DNA of 64,000 bases from Haloferax sp046557615 (GTDB lineage Archaea; Halobacteriota; Halobacteria; Halobacteriales; Haloferacaceae). Made by a program: the position numbers and the translations under genes. Under the pieces are notes generated by a model that searched no databases, was not told the origin of the DNA, and saw only the letters and a program-made list of their open reading frames with translations. How positions within the stretch are numbered: position 1 is the stretch's first letter; each line of letters opens with the position of its first letter. The stretch covers positions 744,001 to 808,000 of the forward strand of contig NZ_JBKIII010000001.1 in assembly GCF_046557615.1 (NCBI RefSeq), read 5' to 3'. Of this stretch, positions 8,024 through 17,207 are shown piece after piece.

Positions 8024-10117
8024 ATGGGAGACTTATCTGAGTTGTTCGCGCCCAAGCGCATCGCAGTGGTGGGTGCGACTGAGCGCGAAGGGGCCATTGG
8101 CCGGGCTATCATGGACAACCTCATCGAGAAGTTCGCGGGTGAGGTCGTTCCGGTCAACCCCAAATACGACGAACTGTTCGGCCTGGAATGCTACGGCGAC
8201 GTTGGAGAGACCGACGCCGACCTCGCGGTCATCGTCGTTCCTCCGAAAGTCGTCCTCCCTGCGATGGAAGCCGCGGGCGAAGCAGGCATCACCGACGCCG
8301 TCGTCATCACTGCTGGCTTCGGCGAAACGGGCAGCGAAGGTGCCGCCCGTGAGAAGGAACTCCGCGAAATCGCCGAGAAGTTCGACATGAACGTCGTCGG
8401 CCCGAACAGCCTCGGCATCATGAACACGGACGTCGGCATGAACGCGACGTTCGGCCCCGAGATGGCTCTGGATGGGAATATGTCCTTTATGAGCCAGTCG
8501 GGTGCGTTCATCACGGCCGTCATCGACTGGGCCAACGACGAGGACATCGGCTTCAAGGACATCGTCTCGCTCGGGAACAAGGCCGTTCTCGACGAAGCCG
8601 ACTTCATCGAAGCCTGGAACGACGACCCCGACACCGAGGTCATCATCGGCTACCTCGAAGGTATCAGCGCGGGCCGCGACTTCATCGACTCTGCCCGCGA
8701 CGTGACCAAGGACACGCCAATCGTCCTCGTCAAGTCCGGCAAGACCGACGCTGGCGCACAGGCCGCCTCGTCGCACACCGGGACGATTGCTGGCTCTGAC
8801 GCCGCCTACGAGGCCGGTCTCGAACAGGCGGGCGTCATCCGCGCCGACTCGGTTCAGCACCTCTTCGACGCCGCGCGCGTGCTTGGCGACCAACCCCTCC
8901 CCGAAAACAAGGACGTGGCCGTCATCACGAACGCCGGTGGTCCCGGCGTCATGACGACCGACGCCATCGGCGAGTCCGACCTCGAGATGGCGAGCTTTAC
9001 CGACGAAACCTTGGAGAACTTCTCCGAGTCGCTCCCGCCGGAAGGGAACATCTACAACCCGGTTGACATCGTCGGCGACGCCGACAACGAGCGCTTCAAG
9101 ACGGCACTGGACGTGGCACTCGCAGACGACAACGTCGGCAGTGCAATCGTCCTCACCGCACCGACGGCGGTCCTCGACTACAACCAACTCGCCGAGGACA
9201 CCGTCGAACTCCAGCAGAAACACGACAAGCCAATCGCCGCCTGTTTCATGGGTGGCGAGCGCGTCGAATCCGCCGCGGACCGCATGCAACACGCGGGCAT
9301 CCCGAACTACTTCGACCCCTCCCGCGCTGTGGACGGCCTGCAAGCACTCGCCGACTACGCAGACATCAAGCGCCGTGAGTACGACGCACCGACAGAGTTC
9401 GACGTGGACCGCGAGCGCGCCCGCGAAATCCTCGAATCCGTCAAAGAGCGTGACGACACCCGCCTCGGCGTCGAAGCGATGGACCTCCTCGACGCATACG
9501 GAATCGAGACGCCCGAGGGCGCAATCGTTGACGACCCTGCGGACGCACTCGAAGTCGCCGAAGAAATCGAGGGCAACGTCGTGATGAAAATCGTCAGTCC
9601 CGACATCCTCCACAAGTCCGACATCGGCGGCGTCAAAGTCGGCGTCTCCAACGAGGACGTCTACGACGCCTACGAGGACCTCATCACCCGCGCGCGGAAC
9701 TACCAACCCGACGCCAACATCCTCGGCGTGCAAGTCCAAGAGATGGTGGACCTCGACGACGGTGTCGAGACCATCGTCGGCATGAACCGTGACCCGCAGT
9801 TCGGGCCGCTCATGATGTTCGGTCTCGGCGGCATCTTCGTCGAGATTCTCGAAGACACGACGTTCCGCGTCGCGCCCGTCTCCGAGTCCGAAGCCGACGA
9901 GATGACTCGTGAAATCGACGCCGCACCGCTCCTCCGTGGCGCTCGTGGCCGCGAACCCGTGGACACCAGCGGAATCACCGAAACCATCCAGCGACTGTCG
10001 CAACTCGTCACGGACTTCCCGGCGATTCTCGAACTCGACATCAACCCGCTCGTCGCACTTCCAGACGGCGTGCAGGCAGTGGACGTTCGCCTCACCGTGG
10101 ACCCAGACGAACTTTAA
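8024..10117 (+). CDS. acd: acetate--CoA ligase (ADP-forming), fused alpha-beta
   Basis: This 697-residue enzyme interconverts acetyl-CoA + ADP + Pi and acetate + ATP + CoA, the archaeal route for acetate formation with energy conservation. It is a single-chain fusion. A CoA-binding Rossmann domain comes first (LFAPKRIAVVGATEREG), then succinyl-CoA-ligase-like domains with the phosphorylated histidine at about 251 (SSHTGTIAG). The ATP-grasp half contains VSPDILHKSDIGGVKVGV, with His at about 530. The ATG at 8024 is chosen over 7955 because the TATA box lies between them. The phosphotransacetylase-like gene follows after 26 nt and is probably co-transcribed. Confidence 0.93.
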   Translation: MGDLSELFAPKRIAVVGATEREGAIGRAIMDNLIEKFAGEVVPVNPKYDELFGLECYGDVGETDADLAVIVVPPKVVLPAMEAAGEAGITDAVVITAGFGETGSEGAAREKELREIAEKFDMNVVGPNSLGIMNTDVGMNATFGPEMALDGNMSFMSQSGAFITAVIDWANDEDIGFKDIVSLGNKAVLDEADFIEAWNDDPDTEVIIGYLEGISAGRDFIDSARDVTKDTPIVLVKSGKTDAGAQAASSHTGTIAGSDAAYEAGLEQAGVIRADSVQHLFDAARVLGDQPLPENKDVAVITNAGGPGVMTTDAIGESDLEMASFTDETLENFSESLPPEGNIYNPVDIVGDADNERFKTALDVALADDNVGSAIVLTAPTAVLDYNQLAEDTVELQQKHDKPIAACFMGGERVESAADRMQHAGIPNYFDPSRAVDGLQALADYADIKRREYDAPTEFDVDRERAREILESVKERDDTRLGVEAMDLLDAYGIETPEGAIVDDPADALEVAEEIEGNVVMKIVSPDILHKSDIGGVKVGVSNEDVYDAYEDLITRARNYQPDANILGVQVQEMVDLDDGVETIVGMNRDPQFGPLMMFGLGGIFVEILEDTTFRVAPVSESEADEMTREIDAAPLLRGARGREPVDTSGITETIQRLSQLVTDFPAILELDINPLVALPDGVQAVDVRLTVDPDEL

Positions 10118-10143
10118 AATCGACAGTCACCCTATCTAATCCA

Positions 10144-11223
10144 ATGAACTCAGTACTCGTCACCTCCACCGGCGAAAGCACCGGCAAGACAGCAATCACG
10201 CTGGCACTCGGACTGCTCGCACAGGAACGCGGCCTCGACGTGGGCTACATGAAGCCCAAAGGGACGCGCCTCCAGTCCAGTACGGGCAAGACGCTCGACG
10301 AAGACCCCATGCTGGCGCGCGAACTCCTCGGCCTCGACGCCGAGATGCACCAACTCGAACCCGTCGTCTACTCGCCGACGTTCATTCAGGGCGCGATTCG
10401 CGGGCGCGAGAGCAACGAAGAACTCTCCGAGGTCATCTCGCACCACTTCGACGACCTCGCCTCCGACAAAGACCTCATGCTCATCGAGGGCGGTGGCTCC
10501 TACCGAACCGGCGGCATCGTCGGCCTGACTGACCCCGACGTTGCCGAATTGCTCGACTCTGACGTGTTGCTCGTCGCCGACTACAAGGACTCGTCCGACC
10601 TCGACGACGTCGTCGCCGCCGTCGAAGACATCGGTAGCGACCGTCTCGCAGGTGTCGTCTTCAACCGCGTCTCCGACGCGATGTACGACGAACTCGAAAC
10701 CGACGTCGCGCCGTTCCTCGAAGCCCGCGGCATCCCGGTCATCGGTGTACTCCCCACCGAGAAAGACCTCGCGGGCGTCACGGTTTCCGACCTCGCAGAC
10801 GAACTCGGCGCAGAACTCGCAACCGACGCCCCCACCGACGCCTTCGTCGAGCGATTCCTCGTCGGCGCGATGGGCGGCGACGCGGCACTTCGCTACTTCC
10901 GACGCACGAAGAACGCCGCCGTCATCACCGGCGGTGACCGCGCCAACATCCAGCGCGCGGCCCTCGAAGCCCCCGGCGTCAAGTGTCTCATCCTCACCGG
11001 CGGTCACCGACCAGTCGGTGCCGTCATCGGTAAAGCCGAAGAAAAGCGCGTGCCCGTCCTGATGGTCAACGGTGACACGCTCTCTGTCACCGACCGCGCA
11101 GAAGATATCGTCAGCACCGGTCGTACCCGCGACGAGCGAACCGTCCAGCGCATGCGTGACCTCATGTACGAACACACCGACATCGACGCCATCATCGGCG
11201 GCATCTCGCCGTCTGACGACTGA
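10144..11223 (+). CDS. phosphotransacetylase-family regulatory protein (BioD-like P-loop plus DRTGG domain)
   Basis: This 359-residue cytoplasmic protein corresponds to the N-terminal, non-catalytic part of long phosphotransacetylases. A BioD-like P-loop NTPase domain comes first (TSTGESTGKTAIT, about residues 7-19; LMLIEGGGSYRTGG). A DRTGG domain follows from about residue 245 (VITGGDRANIQ, LILTGGHRPVG). The catalytic PTA/PTB domain is missing. It sits 26 nt behind the ADP-forming acetyl-CoA synthetase, which needs no phosphotransacetylase, so a sensing or regulatory role in acetyl-CoA/acetate metabolism is more likely than transacetylation. That role is inferred. Confidence 0.85.
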   Translation: MNSVLVTSTGESTGKTAITLALGLLAQERGLDVGYMKPKGTRLQSSTGKTLDEDPMLARELLGLDAEMHQLEPVVYSPTFIQGAIRGRESNEELSEVISHHFDDLASDKDLMLIEGGGSYRTGGIVGLTDPDVAELLDSDVLLVADYKDSSDLDDVVAAVEDIGSDRLAGVVFNRVSDAMYDELETDVAPFLEARGIPVIGVLPTEKDLAGVTVSDLADELGAELATDAPTDAFVERFLVGAMGGDAALRYFRRTKNAAVITGGDRANIQRAALEAPGVKCLILTGGHRPVGAVIGKAEEKRVPVLMVNGDTLSVTDRAEDIVSTGRTRDERTVQRMRDLMYEHTDIDAIIGGISPSDD

Positions 11224-11244
11224 GCGCACCTGCTCGCTGTCGTC

Positions 11245-11264
11245 GATTCTATTCTATTCTCTTC
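11245..11264 (+). terminator. U-rich terminator-like tract after the phosphotransacetylase-like gene
   Basis: A pyrimidine-rich stretch with two consecutive TATTC units and a TCTTC end follows the stop codon by about 20 nt. U-rich tracts serve as archaeal terminators. There is no clear stem. Confidence 0.35.
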
Positions 11265-11278
11265 GAAGTCCTCCGACA

Positions 11279-11458
11279 CTACGTGTCGCTTCGTCGCGTT
11301 CGCTCGTACTCGTTGATAATCGTCGGAATGATGACGCCAGTCGTGAGTAGCGCGAGCATTCCGAGGGAGAACTGCCCAGTCACGTTCTCGACGCCGTAGG
11401 CAATCGGGAGGGCCGCCACGACGAACAAGATTGTTATTAAATTCTCGCGCGGAGCCAT
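11279..11458 (-). CDS. small two-helix membrane protein, function unknown
   Basis: This 59-residue protein (start MAPREN at 11458) has two predicted transmembrane helices (LITILFVVAALPIAYGV and LGMLALLTTGVIIPTII) and a charged C terminus (NEYERTRRSDT). It stands alone between two plus-strand genes. No family is recognised; the helical hydrophobic pattern and acidic/basic ends support a real gene. Confidence 0.55.
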   Translation of the reverse strand: MAPRENLITILFVVAALPIAYGVENVTGQFSLGMLALLTTGVIIPTIINEYERTRRSDT

Positions 11459-11622
11459 ACCACTGCTTGGCGCGTCAACCGAATAATGGCTTGGGCGCGT
11501 GAGCGCTCTTGGTCGCCAGTCCGAGATCCGCATCGGACACGGTTAGGAAACAACAGGCCTCGAGGCGGGTGAGACGTACAACTTTTGAAGAATATAGTTC
11601 GACCAGTACAATCTTCACAAGA

Positions 11623-11631
11623 CGTAATATG
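11623..11631 (+). promoter_or_regulatory. TATA element of the sensor kinase gene
   Basis: CGTAATATG is centred near 26 nt before the ATG at 11653. Confidence 0.45.
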
Positions 11632-11642
11632 TTGGTAACATA
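11628..11642. promoter_or_regulatory. palindrome overlapping the sensor kinase core promoter
   Basis: TATGTT-GGT-AACATA is a perfect 6-bp inverted repeat with a 3-nt centre. It overlaps the end of the TATA element and the expected start of transcription, where a bound protein would block initiation. Confidence 0.5.
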
Positions 11643-11652
11643 ACCCTCTTCG

Positions 11653-13371
11653 ATGGTTGGTGTTCCGCCGTTTCCAATAGTCCTCCTTGTCTGTGTGACA
11701 GTGCTGGCATTCTCTGTGGCGGGCACCTTTATTCACCGACGAAGCGACCGCCCCGGCGCGAGCGAACTCAGCATGCTCCTTCTCGTCTGCGGTGCGTGGA
11801 GTGGGTTGTACGCTCTCATCCTGTCGTCCACATCTGAACAGGAGATGACATATCTCCTTCGACTCATGTACGTCTGTATCGCCGTTACACCGGCGCTGTG
11901 GTTCGCGTTTGCGACGGCGTTCACAGGGTCCAGACAACTTCCGTTCGCGGGGTGGGTGGTCGCTGGTGGTATCACGGTCGTACACCTTTCGTCCGTGTTA
12001 CTGTGGCCCGCCGTGCGCGCGACGTGGGTCAGTATCGAGGTCATCTCGATTGGCGAGTTGTCAGCGCTTTCGACGACGAAAGGCCCGTTGTACTACGTCT
12101 TTTTCGTCTACGCGTACACCATGCTGCTGTGGGGGGCCGCGAAGTTAGCTCGTCACGTCATGGCGACGCGGGAGACGTCCCGATATCAACACCGCCTCAT
12201 CGTTTTCGCGCTGTTGGTCGCGCTGGTACCCAATGCGGTGTACCACGTGAATCTCTTGCCGACCAAGTTCGACCCGACGCCGTTCGCGTTCACCATCTCG
12301 ACGCTCCTCTTCGTGGCGGCCGACCGGCGATTTCAACTGTTCATCGTCCACCCACTGGCCCGAGACGTTGCACGCGAACACGTCATCGAAGAGATGGGCG
12401 ACGGTGTCCTCGTCGTCGACCGGTCCAACGTCATCACCGACGTTAATCCGGCGCTCGTGGAGGCACTCGATATCCCACTGCGGCATCTCGTCGGGACACA
12501 ACTCAGCGCGGCGGCACCGACACTCGCGCGCCAAATCGATTCGCGTACCGAAGAACAATCGAACTTCCACCACGCCGAGACGGACAAAACCTACAACGTG
12601 AAAGTCACGCCGTTCTCACGCCCCGGAAACGATATGGGTGGCAACATCATCACCCTCCACGACGTGACGGCAGTCCGCCAACGTGAAGAACGACTCGCGG
12701 TCCTCAATCGAATCCTTCGTCACGACATCAGAAACGGACTCAACATCATCGACGGCTACGCAGAACTCGTCGTCGACGACGAGACGGACACCGAGGAGAG
12801 ACAGACCAGCGCCGAACGAATCAAGGATAGAAGCGAGGAACTGCTCGAACTCGCCGAGAAGATACGTGCTATCGAGAAGGGACTCGACCATCGTGGCGAC
12901 CGAACGCGTCTTCAGTTGATGGAGACGCTCCAGCAGGTCACGACTCGCGTGAATCAAGATTGGCAGCGTGCATCAGTTTCGCTTTCGGGACCAGAGCAAG
13001 TTGATGTCCTCGCCACATCCGCGGCCGAATCGCTCTTTTACAACCTCATCGAGAACGCCGCAGAACACGGTGGCGAGTCACCGACGATTTCGGTGGCAGT
13101 GACGACAGGCGACGAGTGGGCGATAATCTCCGTCAGCGACGACGGGTCGGGAATTCCACAGGACGAAATTTCGGCAATCAAAACCGGGGAGACGCCGCTT
13201 CATCACACCAGTGGGATTGGACTGTGGTTGGTCACGTGGCTCGTTCGGCAGTCCGGAGGGACCATCGACTTCGACGTAGACGAGACTGGGACGACAGCGA
13301 CAGTACGCCTGAAACTAGCTCCGGCGGAACCCACCGACGCGGACGCACAAGCCGAATCAAGCGACCGTTAA
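11653..13371 (+). CDS. membrane sensor histidine kinase (N-terminal 7TM sensor, PAS, kinase core)
   Basis: This 572-residue kinase starts with about seven transmembrane helices (residues 1-220) resembling the 7TM-HisK sensor module. A PAS-like segment follows (about residues 240-345, DGVLVVDRSNVITDVNPALVEAL). The phosphoacceptor helix has the archaeal form LRHDIRNGL, with His at about 357. The ATPase domain shows an N box (LFYNLIENAAEHGG), a G1 box (VSDDGSGIP) and a G2 box (GIGLWLVTWLV). No response regulator gene is adjacent. Its stop codon overlaps the stop of the convergent M24 peptidase gene within one TTAA sequence. Confidence 0.9.
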   Translation: MVGVPPFPIVLLVCVTVLAFSVAGTFIHRRSDRPGASELSMLLLVCGAWSGLYALILSSTSEQEMTYLLRLMYVCIAVTPALWFAFATAFTGSRQLPFAGWVVAGGITVVHLSSVLLWPAVRATWVSIEVISIGELSALSTTKGPLYYVFFVYAYTMLLWGAAKLARHVMATRETSRYQHRLIVFALLVALVPNAVYHVNLLPTKFDPTPFAFTISTLLFVAADRRFQLFIVHPLARDVAREHVIEEMGDGVLVVDRSNVITDVNPALVEALDIPLRHLVGTQLSAAAPTLARQIDSRTEEQSNFHHAETDKTYNVKVTPFSRPGNDMGGNIITLHDVTAVRQREERLAVLNRILRHDIRNGLNIIDGYAELVVDDETDTEERQTSAERIKDRSEELLELAEKIRAIEKGLDHRGDRTRLQLMETLQQVTTRVNQDWQRASVSLSGPEQVDVLATSAAESLFYNLIENAAEHGGESPTISVAVTTGDEWAIISVSDDGSGIPQDEISAIKTGETPLHHTSGIGLWLVTWLVRQSGGTIDFDVDETGTTATVRLKLAPAEPTDADAQAESSDR

Positions 13372-14474
13372 CACTGCCAGCCTGTTTCGGTCGAATTCAG
13401 TCGTTCTGCGCCGTCTTCGGTCACGACGACGAGGTCTTCGATTCTGACGCCGAATTCGTCGGGGAGATAGATGCCCGGTTCGATACTGAAGACGTTGCCA
13501 ACGGCGAGTTCGCGGTCGCTGTCGGCGACGATGTAGGGTTCTTCGTGAACGTCGAGGCCGACACCGTGGCCAGTTCGGTGGATGAACTGGTCTCCGTAAC
13601 CCGCGTCTTCGATGACCTCGCGGGCGGCGCGGTCGATATTGCCAGCAGTCACGCCGGGTTCGACAGCTTCGATAGCGGTCGCGTGGGCGCGCTCGACGAC
13701 TTCGTGGACAGTCTCAAACTCGGCTGGAGGGTCGCCGCCGAAGACGACCGTTCGCGTCTGGTCGCTCGGGTAGTGGTCTACGCGAGTGCCGAAGTCGAGG
13801 ACGACGGGGTCGCCCGCTTCGATGATTCGGTCGTCGTACATGTGGTGCGGCATCGCCCCGTTCGGTCCCGACCCAACGATAGGGCCGAACGGGATACCTT
13901 CACCACCCGCTTCTTCGAGCAACCGTTCGATGTGGCGTGCGAGTTCAGTTTCGGTCATGCCGATTGCGTCGTCGCCCATCTCACGGAGGCGTTCGACAAC
14001 TGCGTCTGCAACCTCGCCAGCACGGCGGAGTGCGTCGAGTTCGGCGTCATCCTTCTGGGCGCGAAGGGGCGCGACTACGGTACTTGCGAGGCCGAATTCC
14101 GTGTCGGCTATGGCCGCCCGCAGGTCGTGGGTGAACCGCGCCCACATCGTATCGTCAACGAGAACGTGTCCGTCACTGAGCCCGAGGTCAGAGACGACGG
14201 CTTCGGTGGCGGCTTTCGGGTCGTCGTCGTCGCCCCACGTCCGAATATCGCTCACCCACGACTCGGCGCGAACCTGTGTCTCGTAGAGTTCGGGAACGAG
14301 AAACACGGGCTCTCCCTCGCTCGGGAGGAACAAGAAGAGATGGCGCTCACCCGGCGACTCGTCAAATCCCGTGAGATAGTAGAGATTCTGGCTCGGAAAG
14401 AGTACGAGCGCGTCGATGTCTTCGCTCGCAAGTCGTCGCTGACAGGCGCGTACTCGTCGTTCGAAGGGCGTCAT
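13368..14474 (-). CDS. M24 family aminopeptidase (Xaa-Pro peptidase type)
   Basis: This 368-residue cytoplasmic metallopeptidase has a creatinase-like N-terminal domain and a C-terminal pita-bread domain. Metal ligands are visible in order: two aspartates (VVLDFGTRVDHYPSDQTRT), a histidine (HRTGHGVGLDVHEEPY) and two glutamates (FSIEPGIYLP and VRIEDLVVVTEDG). It should remove N-terminal residues before proline, or cleave Xaa-Pro dipeptides. The length is typical for archaeal proline dipeptidases. Confidence 0.9.
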   Translation of the reverse strand: MTPFERRVRACQRRLASEDIDALVLFPSQNLYYLTGFDESPGERHLFLFLPSEGEPVFLVPELYETQVRAESWVSDIRTWGDDDDPKAATEAVVSDLGLSDGHVLVDDTMWARFTHDLRAAIADTEFGLASTVVAPLRAQKDDAELDALRRAGEVADAVVERLREMGDDAIGMTETELARHIERLLEEAGGEGIPFGPIVGSGPNGAMPHHMYDDRIIEAGDPVVLDFGTRVDHYPSDQTRTVVFGGDPPAEFETVHEVVERAHATAIEAVEPGVTAGNIDRAAREVIEDAGYGDQFIHRTGHGVGLDVHEEPYIVADSDRELAVGNVFSIEPGIYLPDEFGVRIEDLVVVTEDGAERLNSTETGWQC

Positions 14475-14542
14475 ACACGTGGCTACGCAGGGGGTGAAAA
14501 AAGTGTGGCCGGTCCAGCCCAGGGAGTCTCGTCGGTCTCGCG

Positions 14543-15625
14543 TTAGGCTCCGAGGTCCAGTGGGTCGTCCAACTGTCCCGTGATAGATTCGAAGGCGTCA
14601 GAGGCAGTGACGAGTCCGATTATCTCCTCGGAGTCGGGGTCACGAACCATCGCCAATTCCTGATTCTCCGCTTGGAATCGGTCGATAACGTCGCTGACCG
14701 ACAACTCAGCCGAGACGACGAGCGGCGGGACGGCAACGTCTTGGATACTCCGGTCACCCGCTTCGAGGCGGTCGATTGTAGCGAGTACGGTCGGAGCGTA
14801 GACGACGCCACGAACGTCGTCCAGCGAGTCACCGACGAGAGGAAACCGCGAGTGCTGTGGGTTGGTTTTGATTCGCTCGAGCGTCTCGTCGGTCGATGAG
14901 TTGGTCGAGAGCGCGAGGACGTCGTCGGCAGGCACCATCACGTCTCTGACCGGTAAACCACCGATACGGAGCGCGTTGAGGACCTCTTCGCGGCGTTCGT
15001 CGGGGAGCGACCCACGAGCGAGTACGTCGCCCATCTGACTGCGGAGTTCGCTCCGCGAGAGGCGGCCCTCTTCACCTTCTCCTTCTGCTTCGGCTTCCTG
15101 CCACGAGCGCGTGATTTCGACGCCGAAGACGCCGAGAATCGTCTTGGCAAGCCAGTCGGCGAGAGTGATGACGGGGTACATCAGCTTCGCCCATCCGTAG
15201 AGGACCGGTGCTGTGTACTTGGCGACGGTTCGCGAGCGCTCGACGCCGAGGTACGTCGGAATCTGCTCGCCGATGACGACGTGGGCGAGGTTGATGAGCG
15301 CCAGCGACAGAATCACCGATAGCCCGGTGTGCGAGCCACTTCCGCCGCCGCCGAGAAAGACGTCGAAGACGGCCGCAAGTGCCGGTTCGGCGACGACACC
15401 GAGGCCGACGCTGGCAATCGTAATCCCGACCTGACATCCTGAGAGATAGACTTCGAGACGCTCTGTCATCTCCCAGGCGAGTTCGAGTCCGCGAGAGCCC
15501 TCGAACTTCGACTGGTCGAACTGGGGCACACGCGTCATGGCGAACTCCGAGACGACGAAGAAGCCATTTGCGAACAACAACACGACGCCGCCGAAGAGAC
15601 GGAGTGCAGTCTCGACACCTACCAT
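14543..15625 (-). CDS. CNNM/CorC-like membrane protein with DUF21 and CBS domains
   Basis: This 360-residue protein has an N-terminal DUF21 membrane domain (about residues 1-195; early motif FFVVSEFAMTRV and helix region LINLAHVVIGEQIPTYLG). A pair of CBS domains follows (about 225-350; PVRDVMVPADDVLALS and DVIDRFQAENQELAMV). The CorC_HlyC domain that usually follows in full-length members is missing, as the protein ends right after the second CBS domain. Family members transport or sense Mg2+ or Co2+, and the CBS pair may bind adenine nucleotides. Confidence 0.87.
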   Translation of the reverse strand: MVGVETALRLFGGVVLLFANGFFVVSEFAMTRVPQFDQSKFEGSRGLELAWEMTERLEVYLSGCQVGITIASVGLGVVAEPALAAVFDVFLGGGGSGSHTGLSVILSLALINLAHVVIGEQIPTYLGVERSRTVAKYTAPVLYGWAKLMYPVITLADWLAKTILGVFGVEITRSWQEAEAEGEGEEGRLSRSELRSQMGDVLARGSLPDERREEVLNALRIGGLPVRDVMVPADDVLALSTNSSTDETLERIKTNPQHSRFPLVGDSLDDVRGVVYAPTVLATIDRLEAGDRSIQDVAVPPLVVSAELSVSDVIDRFQAENQELAMVRDPDSEEIIGLVTASDAFESITGQLDDPLDLGA

Positions 15626-15701
15626 ATGAGTGTCCGCGTTTCGAACTCGATGCCCCTGAGGTTGTCGGCCACGACGTGATGTTGTGAATCGTCAAAGAAT
15701 T

Positions 15702-15718
15702 ATTTTAAACGTTAAAAT
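15702..15718. promoter_or_regulatory. A/T-rich palindrome at the protease promoter
   Basis: ATTTTAA-ACG-TTAAAAT is a perfect 7-bp inverted repeat with a 3-nt centre, about 50 nt before the protease ATG. It can supply a TATA box in either direction and may also be an operator. Confidence 0.5.
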
Positions 15719-15761
15719 GTGCCGTAACAACTATGTTTCTCTCGTCCTATCAAAATTTGGT

Positions 15762-17093
15762 ATGCGTCAACAAAGCAGACGTTCCGTCCTGAAGTTGAGT
15801 GGTGCCCTCCTCGGTAGCCTCGCGGTCGGTTCGAACGTGGTGGCAGCAGCGCGAACAGACCGATTCATCGTCGAGACGAAGAATGCCAGTGTCGCGGACT
15901 TGCGACGTGCTGGATTAGACGTCGCCTACGACCTCTCTGCGACCGGTGTCGCCGTCGTCGAAGGGAGTGAGTCCAATCTCTCGTCGGTCACGACTGCGTA
16001 TGCACCCGACGTGGAGATTCATCTCGAGACGCCAGCCGTGAACGACGCCGTTCCGGCGGGTGCGACCGACGAACCGGGATACGGCATCCAGTGGGACAAA
16101 CAGAGTCAACAGATTCCCGACGTACACGACGTCACTCGCGGTGCAGGTACTCGCGTCGCTGTCATCGACAGCGGCGTCGCCGCCGACCACCCGGACCTCG
16201 AAGCCGCCGTCAACGAAGACCTCTCGCGGAACTTCACCGCAGACGACTTCGGTTCGGGAGTTCCTGCGGGTGGCGACCACGGAACCCACGTCGCAGGCAT
16301 CATCGCGGGCAACGACGCCAACGGAACGGGAATCGTTGGCTCTGCCCCCGAGACGGAAATCGTGGATTGTCGCGTCTTTTCGACCGCAGCAGGTGCGTCG
16401 TTCGCCGACATCCTCGCGGCCATCGTCTACAGCGTCGAAATCGGCTGTGACGCCGCGAACCTCAGCCTCGGTGCCTATCCGGTTCCGCGTCAGGAAGAAG
16501 GCCAGTTCTACGGCAAGGTGCTGAACAAGACGATGACCTACGCGAACAGTCAGGGAACGGTTCTCGTCATCTCCGCCGGAAACGACGCCGCAGACCTCCA
16601 GCACGACGGGAGCGTCATCAGCCTCCCCAACGAGGGCGCGGCGGCGCTGAGCATCAGCGCGACCGGTCCGAAAGGGTTCGCGTTCGACGCAGGTGACGTC
16701 GAAGAAGGCCCCGAGAGTCCGGCGTTCTACACCAACTATGGAACCAACGCCATCGACCTCGGCGCGCCCGGTGGTGACGCCTATCTCCCGGCTATCGAAT
16801 CACACCCGAACACGTGGTTCTACGACCTCGTGTACAGCACTATCTCCGTTCCCGAATACGACGAGAACGGGACGTACGTCGATTCGACCAACAGCTATGG
16901 CTGGAAGGCAGGCACGTCGATGGCCGCCCCACAAGTCGCCGCTGCGGTTGCGCTCGTCCGGTCGCTCGACCCCGACCTGAACGCCGACCAGGTCAAATCG
17001 AGACTCAAGCAAACCGCGAGCGTCCCCGACGGATACGACAAGTCGTACTACGGGGCCGGACTGCTCGACCCACTCGCAGCAGTCAGCGAGTAA
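15762..17093 (+). CDS. Tat-exported S8 subtilisin-like serine protease (halolysin type)
   Basis: This 443-residue secreted protease begins with a twin-arginine signal (QQSRRSVLKLSG) ending near AAA at residue 30. A propeptide-like segment of about 90 residues follows (FIVETKNASVADLRRAGLDV). The catalytic triad is Asp136 (VAVIDSGVA), His173 (GDHGTHVAGI) and Ser386 (GTSMAAPQVA), and the oxyanion asparagine lies in ISAGND. The long C-terminal extension of some halolysins is absent. The ATG at 15762 is chosen because the signal peptide starts there. It degrades extracellular protein. Confidence 0.92.
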   Translation: MRQQSRRSVLKLSGALLGSLAVGSNVVAAARTDRFIVETKNASVADLRRAGLDVAYDLSATGVAVVEGSESNLSSVTTAYAPDVEIHLETPAVNDAVPAGATDEPGYGIQWDKQSQQIPDVHDVTRGAGTRVAVIDSGVAADHPDLEAAVNEDLSRNFTADDFGSGVPAGGDHGTHVAGIIAGNDANGTGIVGSAPETEIVDCRVFSTAAGASFADILAAIVYSVEIGCDAANLSLGAYPVPRQEEGQFYGKVLNKTMTYANSQGTVLVISAGNDAADLQHDGSVISLPNEGAAALSISATGPKGFAFDAGDVEEGPESPAFYTNYGTNAIDLGAPGGDAYLPAIESHPNTWFYDLVYSTISVPEYDENGTYVDSTNSYGWKAGTSMAAPQVAAAVALVRSLDPDLNADQVKSRLKQTASVPDGYDKSYYGAGLLDPLAAVSE

Positions 17094-17176
17094 TTCGCGT
17101 TACTGCGGTCGATTTCGACACGCGAGTCGAACGAGACGCAATTCGTGTCTCTTTAAAAACATAATCTCCCAAACAA

Positions 17177-17185
17177 CTTTATTGG
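17177..17185 (+). promoter_or_regulatory. TATA element of the 352-residue membrane protein gene
   Basis: CTTTATTGG is centred about 27 nt before the ATG at 17208. Confidence 0.5.
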
Positions 17186-17207
17186 GTTACGCGTCGCACA
17201 GTTATGC

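Noticed and set aside
8033..10003. A 656-codon open frame antisense to the acetyl-CoA synthetase gene, and 359 codons antisense to the following gene (10150-11229).
   Set aside because: Shadows of confident genes with no family features.
11555..11564. Palindrome GCCTCGAGGC upstream of the kinase.
   Set aside because: It is 10 bp in GC-rich sequence, 60 nt from the core promoter, and could easily arise by chance.
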